Shown here piece after piece: positions 57,874 to 64,000 of a DNA stretch of 64,000 nt (the stretch's first letter is position 1; each line of letters begins with the position of its first letter). The stretch is taken from the NCBI RefSeq assembly GCF_030540875.1, contig NZ_JAUOEM010000003.1, positions 1 to 64,000 on the forward strand, given 5' to 3'. A program made the position numbers and the translations under genes. This stretch comes from Flavivirga amylovorans. Its GTDB lineage: Bacteria; Bacteroidota; Bacteroidia; Flavobacteriales; Flavobacteriaceae. The notes under the pieces were generated by a model. It was not told where the DNA came from, made no database searches, and saw only the letters and a list, made by a program, of their open reading frames with translations.

Positions 57874-59487
57874 ATGAAAAAGCAAACTATAATAAAAGTA
57901 TTTGCACTATTGTTATTTGGGATGTCAATATTAGCTTATGCGAGTAGCAATAATAATGGAAAGATAGCTTTTAATGATAATTATTTAAGTGATAGTTTTA
58001 GTAAGGAAAAAATTGAAAAATTAAAAGTTGGAGATCCTGCACCTCCAATATCTGCTTTTAAATGGATTAAAGGACAGCCTTATAAAAATGGTAAGTTACC
58101 CAAAGGAAAAGTATATATCATTGAGTTTACAGCAACTTGGTGTGCTCCTTGTTTAGCAGCGGTACCGCATGTAACAAATTTGACCAATAAGTATAAAAAT
58201 AATGATGTTGAGGTTTTGAGTTTTTTTATACTAGAGCAAAACGTTGATAAGGAAGCAAAAGAAAACTCTCCTCATATCAGAACTATAGAAACATTTATTC
58301 AGAAGCATGGAGCTAAAATGGATTATAATGTTGCTATCGATGCATTGGATAAAACCATGGAGAAAAATTGGTTTAGAGCATCTGGACGACCTGGGATCCC
58401 TACTACTATCATTATAGACAAAGAAGGTCTTGTTTCTTGGGTGGGATCTACTTCTCACCATGAAGAAATAGACCAGTTTATAAGTTATATAATATCAGAT
58501 AATTATTCTATAGAGGGAGCTATGGGGTATGATCAAAAAGCCAATCCTTCATCTACTTATGATTCATCAAAATTGCTATTATTAAATGGTAATGGGGGTG
58601 GTAAGGAAGATGATTTCATGTATAGATCTTTAATTAGAAAATCTATAAGAGATATAGAAGATGGTAGAATGAGAGATTTTGTGTCGAGTAGACATTGGTT
58701 TGGGAACTTAACTTCAGAAATAAAAAGTAGGTATAGAAAAGGCAGAATGCAATTTGAAAACATGGGTTTATTTGATTTATACCATTTGGCTTTTGGAGAT
58801 ACACTGGCAAACGCGCCTTTAATTAAATTACCTAACGGACAGTTTGTAGATACAATTACTTACCCATACCTAAAAACATCCTATGCAAAGTTTTGGTATG
58901 AGCCAATTTTGGAGGTCGGTGATCCTTCAAAGTTCGAACCAACCAAATGGTCAGATAGAAGGGGTGAAAGTGGTCGTTTAAAGTTTATTAAATTAGGTAA
59001 GTTGTATGATTATAGCGTTCAGGTACCAAAAGAAAAAGCTTCAGCAAAATTTATTCAGGAAGTAATGCAAAGAGATTTAAAAAACTATTTTGGATATGAT
59101 GTTAGTATTGAAATTAGACAAATGCCAGTTTGGAAATTTACTGCAGATGATAGAGTTAGGGTAAAAACACCTGGAGAACAACCCAAGAGTAATTGGAAAG
59201 AGAAGAAACCAACAATTACAATAAGCAACTTTTCTCTATTTGATTTTATCCAGCAATTAGCACTTATATATGGCTACCAGTATTATGATTCAGGGCTTCT
59301 ATCTATTGATGAACAATTTCCTTTTGTCAATGCTACGGGATTAAAAGAGGTGGATATTTCAATACCAAGTAATTGGCAGAAAGATTTTCATGGCTTACGA
59401 AAGCATTTGAGAGAAGAAGGCTTGTATTTGGAGAAATCTACTCACCCTATGAAAGTTATAGTAATTAGAGACCCTAAAGTAGAATAA
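57874..59487 (+). CDS. TlpA-type thioredoxin fused to a DUF3738-like region
   Basis: The 537-residue protein has a signal segment (about 6-24), a TlpA/AhpC-like thioredoxin domain (about 48-210, active site WCAPC with Cys90 and Cys93, and 'GRPGIPTTIIID' with the cis-Pro) and a C-terminal half (about 240-537) ending in 'FIQQLALIYGYQYYDSGLLS...HPMKVIVIRD', resembling DUF3738/TIGR03435 proteins. It is exported, probably to the periplasm or outer membrane, and co-transcribed with SusC/SusD. A role in redox or processing of the SusC cargo is inference. Confidence 0.75.
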   Translation: MKKQTIIKVFALLLFGMSILAYASSNNNGKIAFNDNYLSDSFSKEKIEKLKVGDPAPPISAFKWIKGQPYKNGKLPKGKVYIIEFTATWCAPCLAAVPHVTNLTNKYKNNDVEVLSFFILEQNVDKEAKENSPHIRTIETFIQKHGAKMDYNVAIDALDKTMEKNWFRASGRPGIPTTIIIDKEGLVSWVGSTSHHEEIDQFISYIISDNYSIEGAMGYDQKANPSSTYDSSKLLLLNGNGGGKEDDFMYRSLIRKSIRDIEDGRMRDFVSSRHWFGNLTSEIKSRYRKGRMQFENMGLFDLYHLAFGDTLANAPLIKLPNGQFVDTITYPYLKTSYAKFWYEPILEVGDPSKFEPTKWSDRRGESGRLKFIKLGKLYDYSVQVPKEKASAKFIQEVMQRDLKNYFGYDVSIEIRQMPVWKFTADDRVRVKTPGEQPKSNWKEKKPTITISNFSLFDFIQQLALIYGYQYYDSGLLSIDEQFPFVNATGLKEVDISIPSNWQKDFHGLRKHLREEGLYLEKSTHPMKVIVIRDPKVE

Positions 59488-59501
59488 TTAAAAATAAAAA
59501 A

Positions 59502-60200
59502 ATGAAATTAAATAATATTAAATGTATAATTATACTAGCAGTTTTTATAGTATCCTGCCAAGTAGAAGACCAACCGATAAGTACTGAATCCTCTTTAAGA
59601 GTATTACATGCCTCACCGAATGTATCAGGCATACACGTTGACTATTTTCAGCAAGAAATAAACTTGGCTACTAATCCAGCTTTGTTTTATCAAGAAAATA
59701 TTCGTTTTACTCTTCCAGCCAATGAAGATAGAAATGTTCTGGTTATTCCATCAAATGATACTTTATCAATTGCTTATCAAAAATCAGTAAATTTCAGGAG
59801 AGGCGAATCGCATACATTGGCTTTAACTGGTAATGTAGATTCAATAGAGGGTATTTTATTTAAAGACGAATTATTAAAAATAACCGATAGTATTGTAGGA
59901 GTTCGTTTTATTAACTTGGCTAGTAATATTGGTAGTATATCTGTTGGAACAAGTGGAGGCTCCAGTAACATCGTAGAATCTATCAATTTTGGAGAGGCTT
60001 CAGTATTTAATGAAGTCACAGCAACACAAGCATCTGGCTCTTACTTATTTCAGTTTAAGGATACTAATAATAATGTGCTGGCAAGTACATTTTTAAATCC
60101 TTTACCTCCTTTTGGCATAAAACCAATTTTTAAAAATTTCACTTATGCTTTAGTTGGTAATTCAGGTAACTTATCAGTAGTTAAAATTGATCATTTCTAA
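59502..60200 (+). CDS. DUF4397-like lipoprotein
   Basis: The 232-residue protein has a lipoprotein signal ending 'FIVSC' (Cys20) and a mature part with 'SLRVLHASPNVSGIHVDYF' and 'VGVRFINLASNIGSISVGTSG', repeat-like units typical of DUF4397 domains. It is 14 bases after the thioredoxin fusion and appears to be the last gene of the SusCD locus 1 operon. It may be a surface glycan- or peptide-binding accessory lipoprotein; unproven. Confidence 0.75.
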   Translation: MKLNNIKCIIILAVFIVSCQVEDQPISTESSLRVLHASPNVSGIHVDYFQQEINLATNPALFYQENIRFTLPANEDRNVLVIPSNDTLSIAYQKSVNFRRGESHTLALTGNVDSIEGILFKDELLKITDSIVGVRFINLASNIGSISVGTSGGSSNIVESINFGEASVFNEVTATQASGSYLFQFKDTNNNVLASTFLNPLPPFGIKPIFKNFTYALVGNSGNLSVVKIDHF

Positions 60201-61272
60201 TAAGTTAACTTTTATGTTTAAGAAAGTTACTCAACTATAAGTCAAGATAGGTTTTTAAGTAACAAGCTTATAAAATGGAGTCAGTGGTAATGTCTAAAAA
60301 TGAGTGTTAATATTACAATTCACTTTTTTGTAAGATATTTAAGATAGCTAATCAAAATAATCTTGCATCAATCAATTATGTAAAATTTGTTTCATAGTAT
60401 TTTTTGAATTAGTCATTCAAGTTTATGAAATAATTATTTTGAGATTGTTTGCTCGGTATAATGGCATAGTGAAGCCTTATTGGTAGAAGGTAATGCTTTT
60501 TATAAAGTAAACAAAGAAGGTTACTATTTAAATCAGAAAAAGAATAATTATGCGAATAAAATTAAGAACCTTTATTTTGGGGATAATACTACTGGGTGTT
60601 TTCTCATTGCATGCCCAAATCCTAGAACCAGCCAAATGGTCTTATACAATTCAGGAAAACTCAAGCCAAGAGATAGAATTAACGTTTAAGGTCAAATTGG
60701 ATGATACTTGGTATGTGTATGCTACAGACCAAAACCCAGATTTAGGTCCCATATGTTCCATGGAAACTGTACAATGTGTATTCGGTGAGCAAGAATTTGA
60801 TATTAATCTTAATCAGAGCAAATAAAAAATGTCTACTCGGAAACGGTTATTGTTCATGAACTGTTTATAGCTTATTTTTTTAGTTGAAGCTCCCGTTCCC
60901 TTTTAGGCCAAAAGTAGTAATACCAAAATAATACGCCCTATAACTTAAGTTTTTTTCATTGTAATAGTTGTTTTTTGAATTAGTCACTCATAGCAGATTA
61001 TTTTGAGTTAGTTGCGCACGACATCTCGTTTGACTACTTGGTGTTGTGCTTTTTTGTTGTCCGCCAGACCCAATAGAATAACGCTTCAAATCCAAAATAT
61101 TATATTTACAATGCATCAGATAATTAAAGGACAAATTTACTACACCCCATATAGAGACAAAACAGTGCGGCCAACGAGAGTCAAAAAAATTTAAAACAGA
61201 ACGATAGCAAAACACAATAGTATAAATAATTAAAGCTTATGTAAGTTAGCTTTTAATGAGCTAAAAGAAATG
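60201..61272. other. Intergenic region between the two SusC loci
   Basis: Holds the truncated DsbD gene at 60550, and two roughly 60-base stretches, about 60382-60450 and 60955-61015, that share 'ttttttgaattagtca' and 'ttattttgag'. Apart from these, no gene or RNA was recognised. Confidence 0.5.
60550..60825 (+). pseudogene. N-terminal stub of a DsbD-like thiol:disulfide interchange protein
   Basis: The 91-residue frame has a signal peptide and then 'LEPAKWSYTIQENSSQEIEL' and 'KLDDTWYVYATDQNPDLGP', typical of the first part of the DsbD N-terminal domain. The cysteine pair, the transmembrane domain and the thioredoxin domain (normally several hundred residues) are absent, so it is a truncated gene. 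Confidence 0.65.
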
Positions 61273-61872
61273 TCAAACAGATTTAGACAATTTTCGGTCT
61301 CCAAACAATAAAAACAATAAAAGCTTTATTTTTTTGCCAACACCTTCACGAAGCAAATAATATGCTTTGCTAATATGTCCTTCTACTGTTTTGGTCGAGA
61401 TATTCAAATACTCGGCAATTTCAATATTGGTAAGCCCTTCTTTCTTGCTCAATAAGAAGGCTTCTTTACATTTTTTTGGTAAATCGTTAATCCCTTCTAC
61501 AATTAAAGCAATTTTTCGTTCGAGTAATTCGGTATTGCTATCATCAAAAGTTTCATCCAGAGCGTCCATGTAAGCACGTTCAAGAATAGAGATAGCACGA
61601 TGTTTATGATATTGATTAATAAACTTATGGTAAGCTATTTTATACATGTAATTTTTTAAAGAACGTTTTACGTTTAACTTCTTTCGGTCTTTCCAAATAT
61701 CCAGAAAAACGTCCTGTATAATGTCTTGAGCCTGATCTCTATCATTGGTCAAACTCATGGTATAAGTAAATAATAATTTATGGTGTGCATTGATAAGATA
61801 TACATAGGCTTTTTCGTCACCATTTCTAAGGTGAGTAATCAAATCTTCAAGATGTTCAAATTTCGAGGACAT
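61273..61872 (-). CDS. ECF sigma factor (FecI-type) of SusCD locus 2
   Basis: ATG 61872 (MSSKFEHLE...) is chosen over an upstream ATG at 62004, because the extra 44 residues would be a hydrophobic stretch unlike sigma factors. The 199-residue protein has region 2 ('AQDIIQDVFLDIWKDRKKL') and region 4 ('LPKKCKEAFLLSKKEGLTNIEIAEYLNISTKTVEGHISKAY'). It is divergent from FecR 2 with 137 bases between and parallels the first locus. Confidence 0.92.
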   Translation of the reverse strand: MSSKFEHLEDLITHLRNGDEKAYVYLINAHHKLLFTYTMSLTNDRDQAQDIIQDVFLDIWKDRKKLNVKRSLKNYMYKIAYHKFINQYHKHRAISILERAYMDALDETFDDSNTELLERKIALIVEGINDLPKKCKEAFLLSKKEGLTNIEIAEYLNISTKTVEGHISKAYYLLREGVGKKIKLLLFLLFGDRKLSKSV

Positions 61873-62009
61873 ATATCTTAAGATAATTAAATCGAACCAA
61901 ATATTATGTAAATGTGATAATAAATTTAATAAAAAGTAAAAAAACTTATTAAAAAAAGCAAGGGTATTTAATTTTTGCTTTGCTATTAATAAAACGAACA
62001 TCAAGAAAT

Positions 62010-63218
62010 ATGGCTCAAAACATTGAGAAATTAATAGTAAAGTATCTAACTAATTCAGCAACTTCAACGGATTTAGATACGCTTTCTGAATGGGTTGAAA
62101 AGCGAACAAACAGACCTCTATTTAAAGAGTACATACAAACACATGTAGCGATTAACCATAACATGAATGAACCAGAAACCAAAAAAGTTATTGATCAATT
62201 CTTAAGTAGAATAAGGAAAGAAAGATCTTTGGGGTATAAAATTAGAAAACAACCTATTTATAGATATATGGCAGCAGCATCTATAGCAATTTTAATTGCA
62301 GCTGGACTATGGTTCACAAAGTTGGGTAATACTACAGAACCACAATTTATAGAACCAATTATAGTAAATAACCAAATCCAAACAGGTACCGATAAAGCAA
62401 CCCTAACATTGGAGGGTGGGGAACAAATAGCATTAGCCAAGGGTGCTTTGTTCCAAACACAAAATGCCACCAGTAACGGCGAAGAAATCATTTACAACGA
62501 TGCTTCTAAAAGCCAGCAGCCAGCAGCCAATAGCAATATTGCCTACAACTACCTAACAATCCCTAGAGGTGGTCAATTCCAACTAACCCTTTCAGATGGG
62601 ACACAAGTGTGGTTAAATTCAGAAAGTCGATTAAAATATCCAGTAGCATTTAATAAGGGAGAAACAAGGCAAGTAGAACTGGTATACGGCGAAGCCTATT
62701 TCGATGTATCACCAAGTACAGAACATGGAGGAGCATCTTTTAAAGTGATTTCTCCCAACAACCAACAACCAACAACTAGCAACCAAATAATAGAAGTACT
62801 AGGTACCGAGTTCAATATCAAAGGATATAAAGATGAGACTAATGTGTACACTACGTTAGTAGAAGGAAAAGTGACTATTTATGCCGAGAACCAAAACAAA
62901 ATATTAGCACCTAATCAGCAATCAAATTTAGATACTACAACTAATGATCTATCAATTAGTAACGTCAATGTAAAAGGAGAGATTGCTTGGGTAAATGGTG
63001 AATTCATAATACAAGGTAAAACCCTAAAAGAGATCATAAAAGTATTGTCACGTTGGTACGATATGGATGTAACCTTTGCTAATAGAGATTTAGAAGAAGC
63101 AAGGTTTGTTGGGATATTACGTAAAGATCAAAATATCGTAGACATACTAAACATGATCAAAAATTTCGGAGTCATAAACACTTACGAAATCAATAATAAA
63201 ACGATAACACTCAAATAA
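62010..63218 (+). CDS. FecR-family anti-sigma factor of SusCD locus 2
   Basis: ATG 62010 is chosen because it matches the start of the first FecR ('MxxxIEKLIVKxL'). The protein has one membrane helix ('RYMAAASIAILIAAGLWF'), the FecR domain ('TIPRGGQFQLTLSDGTQVWL', 'VYGEAYFDVS', 'VLGTEFNIKGY') and a C-terminal DUF4974-like part ('LKEIIKVLSRWYDMDVTF'). Compared with FecR 1, it has a short inserted Gln/Thr/Asn stretch near 250 and divergent ends. Confidence 0.92.
   Translation: MAQNIEKLIVKYLTNSATSTDLDTLSEWVEKRTNRPLFKEYIQTHVAINHNMNEPETKKVIDQFLSRIRKERSLGYKIRKQPIYRYMAAASIAILIAAGLWFTKLGNTTEPQFIEPIIVNNQIQTGTDKATLTLEGGEQIALAKGALFQTQNATSNGEEIIYNDASKSQQPAANSNIAYNYLTIPRGGQFQLTLSDGTQVWLNSESRLKYPVAFNKGETRQVELVYGEAYFDVSPSTEHGGASFKVISPNNQQPTTSNQIIEVLGTEFNIKGYKDETNVYTTLVEGKVTIYAENQNKILAPNQQSNLDTTTNDLSISNVNVKGEIAWVNGEFIIQGKTLKEIIKVLSRWYDMDVTFANRDLEEARFVGILRKDQNIVDILNMIKNFGVINTYEINNKTITLK
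62285..62715 (+). repeat. Near-identical block shared with first FecR gene
   Basis: Matches 51547-51985 almost base for base, with abrupt divergence on both sides. See the FecR gene-conversion finding. Confidence 0.8.
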
Positions 63219-63669
63219 ATTGTCATTGCGAGAAGCGCAGCAAGCTTGTATTGAGCATAGCCGAAATATGGCAATCTTATGAATATAAACTAGAAACAAA
63301 AAAAGAGAGCGAAGTTCAAACATTTCGACGTGAATAAACTTAACTCCCTAAAACATGAAAATTAAACGAATGTTTAATCTAATTACATGCCCGAACGTAA
63401 AAATAGTCCACTGGATCGATACAGGTGACTTACAGATGTGCTATTTAGTTTAAAGCAAGATGAAAGCGAAAACCAAATATGTTAATATATTAAATATTAG
63501 AAATAACAATTAATCTAAAGTTTAACAAACACTAAAACAGTATGAACAAATAAATACATTTTAAAAAAGAAGGGGAACAAGGTTTAAACCCGCAAAAGTT
63601 CAAAAACCACGTCCCCTCGATAACATTATTAATTAATTAAAAATTAACTAACTAATAACACGCAAATTT
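63219..63669. other. Leader region of SusC 2 with a dispersed repeat
   Basis: Begins with 'attgtcattgcgagaagcgc' (63220), an intergenic repeat type also seen elsewhere in the window. The last 140 bases resemble the SusC 1 leader, including 'aaggggaa', 'gtttaaacccgcaaa'-like and 'taactaactaataacacgca'. No gene is present. Confidence 0.5.
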
Positions 63670-64000
63670 ATGGAAATTAAATCAATTAAAATCCATGCAG
63701 TCCCTATGAAAATAGAGATCGGCAAAAGGATATTATTAATGATTATGAGAACATTCATTTTCTTACTTTGTACAACAGTTTTCAGTTTAAATACCGAAAT
63801 AGGATTGGCACAAGAAAAAGTCACAATCGATATTGATAAAGAAGTTACAATCGATGAGGTGTTCCAAATTATTATGGACCAAACTAAATTCAACTTTTTA
63901 TATCCCGAAAACTTGTTTAAGGATATGCCCAAAGTACAACTAAAAAAAGGAGTAATAAGGGCAGATAGACTCATTAGTAAAAGCATAGCATCAGGAAAGT
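63670..64000 (+). CDS. SusC/RagA TonB-dependent receptor of locus 2, truncated by window end
   Basis: The first 110 residues are visible. They include the conserved start 'MEIK', the signal segment 'MRTFIFLLCTTVFS' and an STN domain ('VTIDIDKEVTIDEVFQIIM', 'PKVQLKKG'), each closely matching SusC 1. The downstream SusD is expected outside the window. STN plus FecI/FecR means it should take part in cell-surface signalling. Confidence 0.85.
   Translation, partial: MEIKSIKIHAVPMKIEIGKRILLMIMRTFIFLLCTTVFSLNTEIGLAQEKVTIDIDKEVTIDEVFQIIMDQTKFNFLYPENLFKDMPKVQLKKGVIRADRLISKSIASGK

Noticed and set aside
60990-61200. Possible integron attC-like or mobile cassette end with short inverted pieces ('gttgcgcacgac', 'gtgcggccaacgag')
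   Set aside because: No complete attC architecture or adjacent integrase was found; the likeness is too short.

Overview
The window is AT-rich bacterial DNA that looks like a member of the Flavobacteriaceae (Bacteroidota). The evidence is several secreted proteins with type IX secretion (T9SS) type A or type B sorting domains, a PorP/SprF-like protein with an OmpA partner, FecI/FecR/SusC/SusD loci, a Bacteroidota-style tyrosine recombinase remnant, and several TAnnTTTG promoter elements. The sequence alone does not fix the genus. I saw no rRNA, tRNA or CRISPR array.

Positions 1-6108 hold the 3' part of a highly repetitive secreted protein, then a type-B cargo, a PorP/SprF-like protein and an OmpA/PD40 protein. 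Positions 6733-13164 hold a LytTR response regulator, two overlapping small helix-turn-helix-like genes, a 16-unit BspA/DUF285 surface protein bracketed by a 230-bp duplication, an unknown gene, and a graveyard made of an integrase remnant, a decayed beta-propeller gene and the stub of another surface gene. Two related 130-150 bp imperfect inverted repeats lie next to these surface-protein cassettes.

Positions 13161-17316 are accessory: an IbrA/IbrB pair (PAPS-reductase-like plus ParB-like), a possible 31-residue leader peptide, an orphan Wzz-like membrane protein, a CAP-domain lipoprotein and two tiny minus-strand ORFs. Positions 17656-24643 carry three large minus-strand secreted proteins: a propeller/HYR-like protein whose repeat region is much richer in GC than its surroundings, and two LRR (BspA-type) proteins.

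Positions 25247-50297 are mostly ordinary genes: SRPBCC protein, AraC regulator, nitroreductase, DegT aminotransferase, GH16 glucanase, a minus-strand cluster (FtsK, LolA, LptF, RibB with a dead RibA domain, DgkA, Tpx), KatG with an ankyrin protein, a peroxiredoxin-thioredoxin-DUF operon, NhaC, a membrane hydrolase, a methionine gamma-lyase-like enzyme with a divergent Lrp regulator, and an SH3/ComEC-type metallo-beta-lactamase protein. Oxidative-stress genes are concentrated at 37600-43154.

Positions 50566-64000 contain two ECF sigma/FecR/SusC loci in the same orientation. The first continues with SusD, a TlpA-DUF3738-like fusion and a DUF4397-like lipoprotein; the second is cut off by the window end. 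The two FecR genes share a nearly identical central block, which suggests gene conversion. A truncated DsbD gene lies between the loci.

The best leads for new biology are the IbrAB module set among surface-protein cassettes, the conserved C-terminal tail shared by two unrelated secreted proteins, and the paired hairpin elements.
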